Origin: Clostridia bacterium
Lineage (GTDB): Bacteria; Bacillota; Clostridia; Christensenellales; CAG-917
Reading direction: 5' to 3'
Assembly (NCBI GenBank): GCA_017500745.1
Contig: JAFVYE010000036.1
Span: 1-11,431 of the forward strand
DNA: 11,431 nucleotides
Part shown: in pieces, positions 1 to 5,639 of the stretch
Position numbering within the stretch: the stretch's first letter is position 1
How the letters are laid out: each line of letters opens with the position of its first letter
The notes under the pieces: generated by a model
The model's database searches: none
Told to the model about the DNA's origin: nothing
The model's input: the letters and a program-made list of their open reading frames with translations, nothing else
Program-made: the position numbers and the translations under genes

Positions 1-783
1 TACAGCGGTGTCACCGAAGAGGACCTTGCCAACAACCTCTACATTGATTGGAACGCACCCGAACAATTTGAAGCACTCTGCCAAAAATATCCCGGACAAA
101 TTGCCGGCTTCATCTCAACACCTTATATGCACGGCAACTTCACAGACAACATCCTCCCCGAAGAAGGATATTGGCAAAAGATTCGTGCAATCTGCGACAA
201 GTACGGTGTTGTGCTCATCATTGACGACGTCCGTGCTGGCTTCCGTATTGACCTTGCTGGCTCTGCACACAAATATGGCTTTGAACCTGACCTCGCTTGC
301 TACTGCAAAGCAATCGCCAACGGCTACAACGTGTCATGTATCACCGGCAAAAAGCACTTGCTCAACGCAACTTCAGACATCGCATACACAGGCAGTTACT
401 GGCTCAGCGCAGTTCCCTTTGCAGCAGGCATCGCAACCCTCCGCAAAGCAAAGGCAACCAATGCAGTTGAAGAAAACGCAAAGAAGGGCAAAAAGCTCAC
501 AGACGGACTCATTGAAATCGCAAAGGACAACGGCTTTGACCTTGCAGTCACAGGCGAACCTGCAATGTTCTATCTCCGCTTGAGAAATGACTTTGAAAGC
601 ACCATCATGCATCAAGAATGGGTGGCAGAATGTGTCAAGCGTGGCGTGTTCTTCACATCACACCACAACCACTTTGTCAACTCTGCAATCTCAGATGCAG
701 ACATCCAATACACATGGGAAGTTGCAGACGAAGCATACAAGGTTGTCCGTGCAGCACATCCCAACGGAAAATTCCTCAACTAA
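1..783 (+). CDS. Class III PLP-dependent aminotransferase, GSA-aminomutase-like (5' partial)
   Basis: The reading frame is open from the first base and stops with TAA at 781-783, so only the C-terminal 260 residues are visible and the true start lies upstream. The visible part contains the class III aminotransferase core. An I-I-D-D-V-R-A-G-F-R segment (visible residues 73-82) corresponds to the family D-E-V-x-x-G-F-R motif, whose first Asp (visible D75) contacts the pyridine nitrogen of PLP. The segment P-D-L-A-C-Y-C-K-A-I-A-N-G follows, with the expected Schiff-base lysine at visible K103. The later Y-T-G-S-Y-W-L-S-A-V-P-F-A-A-G segment resembles the phosphate-binding region of glutamate-1-semialdehyde aminomutases. 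It is a cytosolic transaminase or aminomutase. No heme-pathway gene is adjacent, so glutamate-1-semialdehyde is not assumed as substrate; a sugar or amino-acid transaminase is equally possible. It ends in a terminator shared with the converging phosphatase. Confidence 0.85.
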   Translation, partial: YSGVTEEDLANNLYIDWNAPEQFEALCQKYPGQIAGFISTPYMHGNFTDNILPEEGYWQKIRAICDKYGVVLIIDDVRAGFRIDLAGSAHKYGFEPDLACYCKAIANGYNVSCITGKKHLLNATSDIAYTGSYWLSAVPFAAGIATLRKAKATNAVEENAKKGKKLTDGLIEIAKDNGFDLAVTGEPAMFYLRLRNDFESTIMHQEWVAECVKRGVFFTSHHNHFVNSAISDADIQYTWEVADEAYKVVRAAHPNGKFLN

Positions 784-799
784 TCAATCCAACCAAAAT

Positions 800-829
800 A
801 AAAAACCCACTCAGCCGAGTGGGTTTTTT
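800..829. terminator. Bidirectional Rho-independent terminator
   Basis: A perfect 7-bp stem CCCACTC (806-812) / GAGTGGG (817-823) with tetraloop AGCC is flanked by a 6-A tract on the left and a 6-T tract on the right, so it works in both directions. It sits 16 bp after the aminotransferase stop and directly after the stop of the converging phosphatase gene (832). Confidence 0.93.
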
Positions 830-831
830 GT

Positions 832-1593
832 TTACTCAATGTAGTACTCTTTCCATTTGGCAATTCTTTCTTCCGTGACGCCGTAGTGCTCCTTGAGATA
901 GTTTTTGAATGTGCCGTATTTTTCAAGGATTAACGCAAGTGACGTTTCAAGGTTTTCTACGTGGTTGGTCAGCGCGTACCAGCAGGCATCAATGGCGTGC
1001 TTGGGAGCAAGTGCCAGCTTCATTATGCGCTTTATGCGCAAGTTGGTGGCAAGACGCATGTCGTTGGACAGCATATACTCGTGCTTGATGTCCTCAAGAT
1101 TGCGGTCAAAGGCCAGCTCAATGAGCATGGCGGATATGCCCGTCCTATCCTTGCCTGCCGTGCAATGGAAGGCAATGGTCTTGCCCTCATCCATACGCTT
1201 GAAAAGCTCCTTGTAGCCAAGTGAAAAGGGCATCTCCTTGTAGGTTCCGCTTATGCCCTCTATGAGTGCCTTGGACATCTCGGGAGTGGCTCGGAGAAAC
1301 TTGAGCTTTGCCTTGTCTGTGAGCCCAACAAGTGCGCCGTCCTCACGGAGAATGGGCACGTGGAGATACTCAACGCCCTCGGGGACGTAATCGGGGTTTT
1401 CCTTTGCCTCCTCTGTGATGCGATAGTCCAAAATGCAGTCAAGGTCAAGCCCTTCAATGAAGTGCTTGTCTGCCTCGGTCTTTGCCACAAGGGTTGAGGT
1501 GCGATAAAGCTTGCCCTCTTTGATTTTGCCGTAGGGGGTTTCAAGACCACCCATATCACGGAAATTGTCAATGGTTATGCGATTCTTTTTCAT
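832..1593 (-). CDS. Tyrosine-protein phosphatase, Y_phosphatase3 / MptpB-like
   Basis: The 253-aa protein carries the dual-specificity/tyrosine phosphatase P-loop H-C-T-A-G-K-D-R-T-G, with nucleophile C144 and phosphate-binding R150. An N-terminal N-F-R-D-M-G-G segment (residues 10-16) and a C-I-L-D-Y-R strand (53-58) are characteristic of the family that includes mycobacterial MptpB/LipA-type phosphatases. It is expected to be cytosolic and to hydrolyse phosphotyrosine, or possibly phosphoserine/threonine or phosphoinositide; the substrate cannot be read from sequence. The ATG at 1591-1593 is preferred over an in-frame GTG at 1615-1617. The GTG lies upstream of the -10 box (within the promoter spacer) and has no usable ribosome-binding site, and the conserved N-F-R-D region begins just after the ATG. 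There is no Shine-Dalgarno sequence before the ATG; the promoter places transcription start at the ATG itself. It diverges from the DegV gene and converges on the aminotransferase. Confidence 0.9.
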   Translation of the reverse strand: MKKNRITIDNFRDMGGLETPYGKIKEGKLYRTSTLVAKTEADKHFIEGLDLDCILDYRITEEAKENPDYVPEGVEYLHVPILREDGALVGLTDKAKLKFLRATPEMSKALIEGISGTYKEMPFSLGYKELFKRMDEGKTIAFHCTAGKDRTGISAMLIELAFDRNLEDIKHEYMLSNDMRLATNLRIKRIMKLALAPKHAIDACWYALTNHVENLETSLALILEKYGTFKNYLKEHYGVTEERIAKWKEYYIE

Positions 1594-1599
1594 GGTATT

Positions 1600-1628
1600 A
1601 TTATACCCAAAAAACACTTTTTTCGCAA
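1600..1628 (-). promoter_or_regulatory. Sigma-A-type promoter of the phosphatase gene, leaderless geometry
   Basis: On the minus strand, -35 TTGCGA (1628-1623) is separated by exactly 17 bp from a consensus -10 TATAAT (1605-1600). Six bases (AATACC) separate the -10 hexamer from the ATG at 1593. By standard spacing, +1 falls on the A of the ATG, giving an mRNA without a 5' leader. No Shine-Dalgarno sequence could fit. Confidence 0.8.
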
Positions 1629-1664
1629 GTTGATTTCAATATCCTCCTCATTTTCAGTTTTGTA

Positions 1665-1693
1665 TGGACAATATCCGTTCAAAATGTTATAAT
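1665..1693 (+). promoter_or_regulatory. Sigma-A-type promoter of the DegV gene
   Basis: -35 TGGACA (1665-1670, 5/6 of consensus), a 17-bp spacer and a perfect -10 TATAAT (1688-1693) predict transcription start near 1700. This lies 37 bp from, and divergent to, the phosphatase promoter. A direct repeat CAATATCC occurs at 1637-1644 and 1669-1676; the second copy overlaps this -35 and spacer, so it could serve a regulator. Confidence 0.82.
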
Positions 1694-1699
1694 ATGTTG

Positions 1700-1746
1700 G
1701 AATAAAAGGCGTGCGCGCCTACGGCCGTGCGCAAAAAAGGATTTTT
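1700..1746 (+). promoter_or_regulatory. DegV mRNA leader: hairpin plus Shine-Dalgarno
   Basis: The predicted 47-nt leader contains a 5-bp hairpin AGGCG-TGCG-CGCCT (1707-1720). This is followed by the self-complementary ACGGCCGT (1721-1728) and a repeated GTGCGC (1711-1716 and 1727-1732). The ribosome-binding site AAAGGA (1736-1741) lies 5 nt before the ATG at 1747, which decides the start over the in-frame GTG at 1711. No known riboswitch class is recognised. Confidence 0.6.
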
Positions 1747-2643
1747 ATGTCAGACTTCATCATCACCACAGACAACGCTGCAGATCTTTACTTCGGCTAT
1801 TACGAGGCAAATCCCACCACCCGTCTTCCAATGCCCTTTTCAGTTGCGGGCAAAAACTATGAGTTTGAGGAGGAGTGCCCTGCTTATATGGACTACTATG
1901 ACCTCTTGAAGCAAGGCCACCTTGTCAAGACGGCTCAAGTCAACCGTCAAACTGCACACGATATGCTCAAAAAGGTCCTTGAAGAAACAGGCAAAGATCT
2001 TCTCTTTATCTCATTTTCATCAGGTATGAGTGGAAGTTATGACAGCATCTGTGCCGTTGCCAATGAGCTTCGCCTTGAGTTCCCCGACAGACGCATTGAG
2101 GTTGTGGACTCACTCTCTGGCGCAGGTGGCGAAGGATTGCTTGTGTACTACGCACAAAAGATGCAACGTGAAGGCGCATCAATGGATGAGGTCATCCAAT
2201 GGATTGAAGACAACAAGTGCAACGCACACCACATCTTCATCGTTGACGATCTCAAAAACTTGAAACACAGCGGACGCATCTCCACCATCGCTGCCCTCCT
2301 TGGCATGGTGATGCAATTGAAGCCAATCCTTGAACTCAACAACGATGGCAAGATTGCTCTCCTTGGCAAAGCCCTTGGCAGAAAAAAGGCAATGTCCGAA
2401 ATCACACGCTACTTTGCAGAGTACTACGAGGATGGCAAAAATGACTTTATCCTCATTGGACACACCGGCAACCAAGCAGACGCAGACGCCCTTGCAAAGC
2501 GCATCAAAGAAGCTGTGCCCACCGTGCCTCCCATCAAATTTGGCTATATCAACCGCCTTGTCAGCGGCAACGCTGGCTACAACGCTCTTGTTGTGTTTAT
2601 GATGGGCAAGCAACGCAAAAAGCACATCATTGAACAAATTTAA
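1747..2643 (+). CDS. DegV family (FakB-like fatty-acid-binding) protein
   Basis: The 298-aa protein has the usual DegV length and two-domain order. It opens with I-I-T-T-D-N-A-A-D-L (5-14), equivalent to the family I-V-T-D-S-x-A-D-L. The K-T-A-Q loop is at 61-64 and the acyl-carboxylate loop S-S-G-M-S-G-S-Y at 91-98. V-V-D-S-x-S (119-124) and D-L-K-N-L-K-H-S-G-R-I-S (168-179), followed by K-P-I-L (192-195), are also typical. DegV/FakB proteins bind a fatty acid and, where FakA is present, present it for phosphorylation to acyl-phosphate used in phospholipid synthesis; they are cytosolic. No fakA gene is in the window. Two deviations stand out: K-T-S-Q reads K-T-A-Q, and the C-terminal H-T-G-P-G segment, whose His helps bind the carboxylate, appears as G-N-A-G-Y-N (274-279). 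Lipid binding may therefore differ from that of FakB. The gene is monocistronic, with its own promoter and terminator. Confidence 0.9.
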   Translation: MSDFIITTDNAADLYFGYYEANPTTRLPMPFSVAGKNYEFEEECPAYMDYYDLLKQGHLVKTAQVNRQTAHDMLKKVLEETGKDLLFISFSSGMSGSYDSICAVANELRLEFPDRRIEVVDSLSGAGGEGLLVYYAQKMQREGASMDEVIQWIEDNKCNAHHIFIVDDLKNLKHSGRISTIAALLGMVMQLKPILELNNDGKIALLGKALGRKKAMSEITRYFAEYYEDGKNDFILIGHTGNQADADALAKRIKEAVPTVPPIKFGYINRLVSGNAGYNALVVFMMGKQRKKHIIEQI

Positions 2644-2650
2644 CACATAA

Positions 2651-2683
2651 AGCCCTGTTTCTGTTGGAACAGGGTTTTCTTTT
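2651..2683 (+). terminator. Rho-independent terminator after DegV
   Basis: The stem CCCTGTT (2653-2659) / AACAGGG (2668-2674) with an 8-nt loop is followed by TTTTCTTTT. It starts 7 bp after the DegV stop codon. Confidence 0.9.
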
Positions 2684-2700
2684 GCCCTCTTGCTCGCTTT

Positions 2701-2742
2701 TGCTCAACCCCTGTTTTGTATGGTGATTGAGCATCTTTTTTT
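2701..2742 (+). terminator. Possible second, weaker terminator
   Basis: TGCTCAA (2701-2707) and TTGAGCA (2727-2733) form a 7-bp stem with a 19-nt loop, followed by TCTTTTTTT. It could back up the DegV terminator. The same TTGAGCA motif recurs at 2790 inside the next promoter, so the sequence may instead be a pair of protein-binding sites. Confidence 0.4.
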
Positions 2743-2780
2743 GCCTTGCACTTGCGTGGGCACGCCTCATGAATTTTTGA

Positions 2781-2809
2781 TTGATTTTTTTGAGCATAGA
2801 TTATATAAT
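2781..2809 (+). promoter_or_regulatory. Sigma-A-type promoter of the M28-like/EIIC operon, leaderless geometry
   Basis: -35 TTGATT (2781-2786), a 17-bp spacer and a perfect -10 TATAAT (2804-2809) are followed by six bases (TGAAGT) and the ATG at 2816. Predicted +1 is the A of the ATG, the same geometry as the phosphatase promoter. There is no Shine-Dalgarno sequence. A TTGAGCAT motif (2790-2797) lies in the spacer. Confidence 0.8.
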
Positions 2810-2815
2810 TGAAGT

Positions 2816-4066
2816 ATGGAAGAACTCAAGCCCTTTGTCAGCATAATATCTCAAGACGACGTGGACGACGCATGCGACTTTGCCGAGGATTTTTCATCTC
2901 AGTTGGAATCCTACAAAGGCAGGCTCACTGGCACGAGAGAGGAGACGGCAACTGCTCGCCTCATCCGTGACAGACTCCACAATGAAACAAATGCAAAAGT
3001 CCGTCTTGAAGCGTACAAGGCACGCCCCATTGCAGGACGTGGCTCTTTGTCCTTGCTTGGCGCTTGGCTTGCACTTTGTCTTGTCATGTACTTTGTGTCT
3101 TTTGTGGACAACAGAACTGTCGGCATCATCCTTGCCCTTGTTGCTCTTGTCCTTGCCCTTGTCGGAGGCATTGTCATCATGCTCCTCTTTCTTGGACACA
3201 ACAAGTTGCAGACCATCCTGCCAAAAAAGGTGTCATACAACGTGGTGAGCGAGCGTGCTCCCAGTGTGTGCGAGGCAGGAAAGGAGCGCACGGTCATCAT
3301 TGCATCCAATCACGACGCAGTCCTTGGCAGTGCCATATATGACCTCACTCATTTGCGCACTTTCTCATTGATTGTTGCCCCCATTTCCTTTGTCATATTT
3401 GTGGTGTTCTGCATTTTGAAAATGGTCATTGGCCCCACCACTCCTCTGGCAATATCTTTGCTTACAATCTTTCCCTTCCTCACAACCGTGGCAGGCATCG
3501 GAGTGTTGACCACACACTTTTCTCTGTCCAAAAAACACGCCCGTGACCGTGGTGGCGTGAGCACCTCTGTTGCTCTTGCAACCTACGCATACTTTGTTGA
3601 AAACCCCGATTTGCTCCCCAATGACGTCCGCATTGTGTTTGCCTCATTTGGTGGCGAAAACTCTGCCCACGGAGGATCTTGCGCATTTGTCAAAGCACAC
3701 AGCGAATATTCTGACGCAAAGGTCCTGTGCATAGGCGACATCTTGGACAACAACTTTGGCGTGACAGACGGGGATCATTTGAGAAACATCAAGCACTCAA
3801 CGGTGGTGATTGACGCCATCAAGACCTCCGCAAGATTGCTTGACATACCTCTTCAAACAAACAATTCCAACACCCTGCGTGACAAGCTTGTTTGTCTGCA
3901 CGGTTTTACATCAAATGCATTTGCACAGTCCAACATCCATTCGGCAACTATCACGGCAAAGCACGACAATGCTGTGGAGGGTGTCGTTCGCAGAGAGGAC
4001 GTTGGCAGACTTTTTGCTCTGTCCGTCAACGCTGTGATTCATCTTTTGGAGGACGACATCTCTTGA
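2816..4066 (+). CDS. M28-like peptidase-fold membrane protein with altered metal-site residues
   Basis: The 416-aa protein reads as an M28 (aminopeptidase Y/S type) zinc-peptidase fold broken by two membrane hairpins. The N-terminal G-R-L-T-G-T-R-E-E-T-A-T-A segment (35-47) is typical of the start of M28 domains. Predicted transmembrane helices lie near 78-97, 102-127, 183-205 and 211-235. Candidate metal-site regions are N165-H166-D167 (family H-x-D), D244 (bridging Asp), G-G-E281-N282 (family E-E), G307-D308, and H383. The first His and second Glu seem to be replaced by Asn, so catalysis is uncertain and the protein may be a pseudoenzyme; this rests on alignment by eye. It starts at an ATG without a Shine-Dalgarno sequence, immediately after its promoter. 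Its stop overlaps the TTG start of the EIIC gene, so the two are probably made together at the membrane. Function and substrate are unknown. Confidence 0.65.
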   Translation: MEELKPFVSIISQDDVDDACDFAEDFSSQLESYKGRLTGTREETATARLIRDRLHNETNAKVRLEAYKARPIAGRGSLSLLGAWLALCLVMYFVSFVDNRTVGIILALVALVLALVGGIVIMLLFLGHNKLQTILPKKVSYNVVSERAPSVCEAGKERTVIIASNHDAVLGSAIYDLTHLRTFSLIVAPISFVIFVVFCILKMVIGPTTPLAISLLTIFPFLTTVAGIGVLTTHFSLSKKHARDRGGVSTSVALATYAYFVENPDLLPNDVRIVFASFGGENSAHGGSCAFVKAHSEYSDAKVLCIGDILDNNFGVTDGDHLRNIKHSTVVIDAIKTSARLLDIPLQTNNSNTLRDKLVCLHGFTSNAFAQSNIHSATITAKHDNAVEGVVRREDVGRLFALSVNAVIHLLEDDIS

Positions 4067-5244
4067 CAAACACAGAACAAAATATCCCCGCCACCGCCGT
4101 TGAACAAAAAGACGGTGTTCTTGGCTATATGGCAAACACGCCAAAGAAATCAAAGTTGAAAAAAGCTTTCACCCGCTATTTCATTGACGCTTTCACAGGC
4201 ATGGCGCAGGGGCTGTTCTGCACCCTAATTGCAGGCACAATCCTTGCACAAATCGCCTCTTGGTGCGGTGACAACTCCTTTGCAAAGGTTCTTGACGCAA
4301 TGGCAAAGATTGCAAAAATGCTCATGGGCGCAGGCATTGGCGTGGGCATTGCAATGAAATTGGGGGCAAAACCCCTTGTAATATTTACTTCCGCTGTCAC
4401 AGGCCTTATTGGCGCATTTTCTGGCGGTCTTGTGGAAACGCTGGTGAACGGAGCCCCCTTCACTCTTGCCTTTGGTGCACCGGGCAACCCCATCGGGTCA
4501 TACGTGCTTGCGGTGCTCACCATTGAAATTGCAGGGCTGTATGCTGGCAAAACAAAGCTGGACATCGTCCTTGTGCCTCTTGGCATGATGCTCCTCTCCG
4601 TTGCAGGAATATTTGTTGCTTGGCCCTTCATCAAGCTCATTGACTATATTGCAGTTGTCCTTGTCCTCGCCATTGAGGCAGGAAGCGCAGTCAAAGTGCT
4701 TGTTGGCATATTTGTGGCTGTCATCATGGGCGTGCTCCTCACAATGCCCACTTCATCCGCTGCAATATGGATTGCAATTGCCACCTCAAACACAGCCATT
4801 GAAAACCCCGAGGTCTTTGCCATCGCAGGAGGCGCTGCCGTTGCAGGTTGCGCAGCCCATATGGTTGGATTTGCCGTCAGCAGTTTCCGTGAAAACAAGT
4901 GGAGTGGTCTGGTCTCTCAAGGCATTGGCACCTCTATGCTTCAAATCCCCAATATCATGAAGAAACCCGTCATCATGGTGCCCGAAATCGTTGCAAGCGT
5001 GTTCAGCGGTCTTGTGGCCGTGCTGATGGGCATCCGTTGCAACCCAGCGGGCGGTGGCATGGGCACAAGCGGTCTGGTGGGGCTCTTTGGCACAATTGAC
5101 GCATCACAAGGCGTAATCCCCGATTGGCAACTTGGACTTGGCATTGTGCTCTGCTTGTTCATCATCCCCGCAGGAGTGTCCCTCCTTGTCAGCGAAATCC
5201 TGCGCAAATTTGGCGTCATCAAATTCGGCGACCAATCTCTGTAA
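4063..5244 (+). CDS. Stand-alone PTS EIIC-type membrane protein (PTS_EIIC_2 / PfoR-like)
   Basis: The 393-aa, strongly hydrophobic protein begins its conserved part with Y-F-I-D-A-F-T-G-M-A-Q-G-L-F (39-52). It has the family segments G-N-P-I-G-S-Y (141-147), L-T-M-P-T-S-S-A-A-I (226-235), G-G-A-A-V-A-G-C-A-A-H-M-V-G-F (256-270) and G-T-S-M-L-Q-I-P-N-I (289-298), all typical of the PTS_EIIC_2 family that includes clostridial PfoR. There are roughly 8-10 membrane segments. No EIIA or EIIB domain is fused or adjacent, so sugar phosphotransfer is not established; some relatives are described as regulators. The TTG start (4063-4065) overlaps the M28-like stop TGA (4064-4066), with GGAGG 10 nt upstream (4048-4052), which indicates translational coupling. 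The next in-frame ATG (4129) has no ribosome-binding site and would remove a polar, apparently non-conserved 22-residue N-terminus. Confidence 0.82.
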   Translation: MTNTEQNIPATAVEQKDGVLGYMANTPKKSKLKKAFTRYFIDAFTGMAQGLFCTLIAGTILAQIASWCGDNSFAKVLDAMAKIAKMLMGAGIGVGIAMKLGAKPLVIFTSAVTGLIGAFSGGLVETLVNGAPFTLAFGAPGNPIGSYVLAVLTIEIAGLYAGKTKLDIVLVPLGMMLLSVAGIFVAWPFIKLIDYIAVVLVLAIEAGSAVKVLVGIFVAVIMGVLLTMPTSSAAIWIAIATSNTAIENPEVFAIAGGAAVAGCAAHMVGFAVSSFRENKWSGLVSQGIGTSMLQIPNIMKKPVIMVPEIVASVFSGLVAVLMGIRCNPAGGGMGTSGLVGLFGTIDASQGVIPDWQLGLGIVLCLFIIPAGVSLLVSEILRKFGVIKFGDQSL

Positions 5245-5256
5245 AAACGTTAAAAC

Positions 5257-5285
5257 AAAAACCCCGTCAACTGACGGGGTTTTTT
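5257..5285 (+). terminator. Rho-independent terminator after the EIIC gene
   Basis: The 7-bp stem CCCCGTC (5262-5268) / GACGGGG (5273-5279) with tetraloop AACT is flanked by A and T tracts (T6 at 5280-5285). It begins 12 bp after the stop codon. Confidence 0.94.
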
Positions 5286-5336
5286 ATTGCCACAAAACTA
5301 TTGGTGAAAAAGCAATAAATACAGGTCTTGTTCCTC

Positions 5337-5368
5337 ACTATGATAGAAACGTGTAAAAACGCGATATT
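5337..5368 (+). repeat. 32-bp direct repeat, copy 1
   Basis: It begins ACTATGATAGAAACGTGT and ends AACGCGATATT. It matches 5608-5639 at 31 of 32 positions; the only difference is A versus G in the TAGAAAC/TAGGAAC part. A 239-bp GC-rich block separates the copies. Confidence 0.9.
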
Positions 5369-5376
5369 CCCAACGC

Positions 5377-5582
5377 TCTCTCATTACGAAGTTGCGAACG
5401 CGAGGCGCAGGGCGCCGAGAACGGGAGTGCCGAGCACCAGACAAAAGTGCGAAGTTGCGGGTGCGCTCTGTTTTTTTTGCACCGACGCAACGAGTGGCAT
5501 AATGAGGGGACGATACTTAATGTGCGAGAGCCGAGTGTTGCCCTGCCCGCAGGGCTCTGCCGTAGGCAGACGGGGGAAACAC
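5377..5582 (+). ncRNA. Candidate structured RNA or structured repeat element (strand uncertain)
   Basis: Several nested complementary segments can be read. (a) A closing stem of 5377-5386 with 5500-5509, including CTCATTA/TAATGAG and two G-U pairs. (b) An internal hairpin GTTGCG+GGTGC (5454-5464) with GCACC+CGCAAC (5479-5491), 11 bp with a 2-nt GA bulge and a 14-nt loop. (c) A three-way junction: GTGTT (5535-5539) pairs with AACAC (5578-5582) and encloses hairpins GCCCTG/CAGGGC (5540-5545/5550-5555) and TCTGCC/GGCAGA (5556-5561/5565-5570), with no gap between them. No known RNA family (tmRNA, RNase P RNA, 6S, SRP RNA) was recognised. Transcription is not shown, and G-U pairs are the only hint of strand. 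Confidence 0.35.
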
Positions 5583-5607
5583 GTGAGGAAGGGGGACATA
5601 TTTTCTA

Positions 5608-5639
5608 ACTATGATAGGAACGTGTAAAAACGCGATATT
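5608..5639 (+). repeat. 32-bp direct repeat, copy 2
   Basis: It matches 5337-5368 at 31 of 32 positions. Its 3' half continues into a region (to about 5661) that recurs, with a few changes, at 5724-5761. Confidence 0.9.

Noticed and set aside
1711..1746. Upstream GTG start for DegV adding 12 residues
   Set aside because: It lies within the leader hairpin without a ribosome site, and the added residues precede the conserved DegV N-terminus; ATG 1747 has AAAGGA at proper spacing.
2179..2646. A 155-codon minus-strand frame opposite DegV
   Set aside because: Antisense shadow of a well-supported DegV gene; Val/Cys-rich with no motif.
4063..4091. A perfect -35-like TTGACA at the EIIC start codon
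   Set aside because: No -10-like hexamer lies 16-18 bp downstream (CCCCGC region), and the TTG is explained as a coupled start codon.
5328..5627. A 99-codon plus-strand open frame in the intergenic region
   Set aside because: It is Cys/Arg-rich with no domain-like pattern, begins in one 32-bp repeat and ends in the other in a different frame, and spans the stem-rich block; no convincing ribosome site or promoter.
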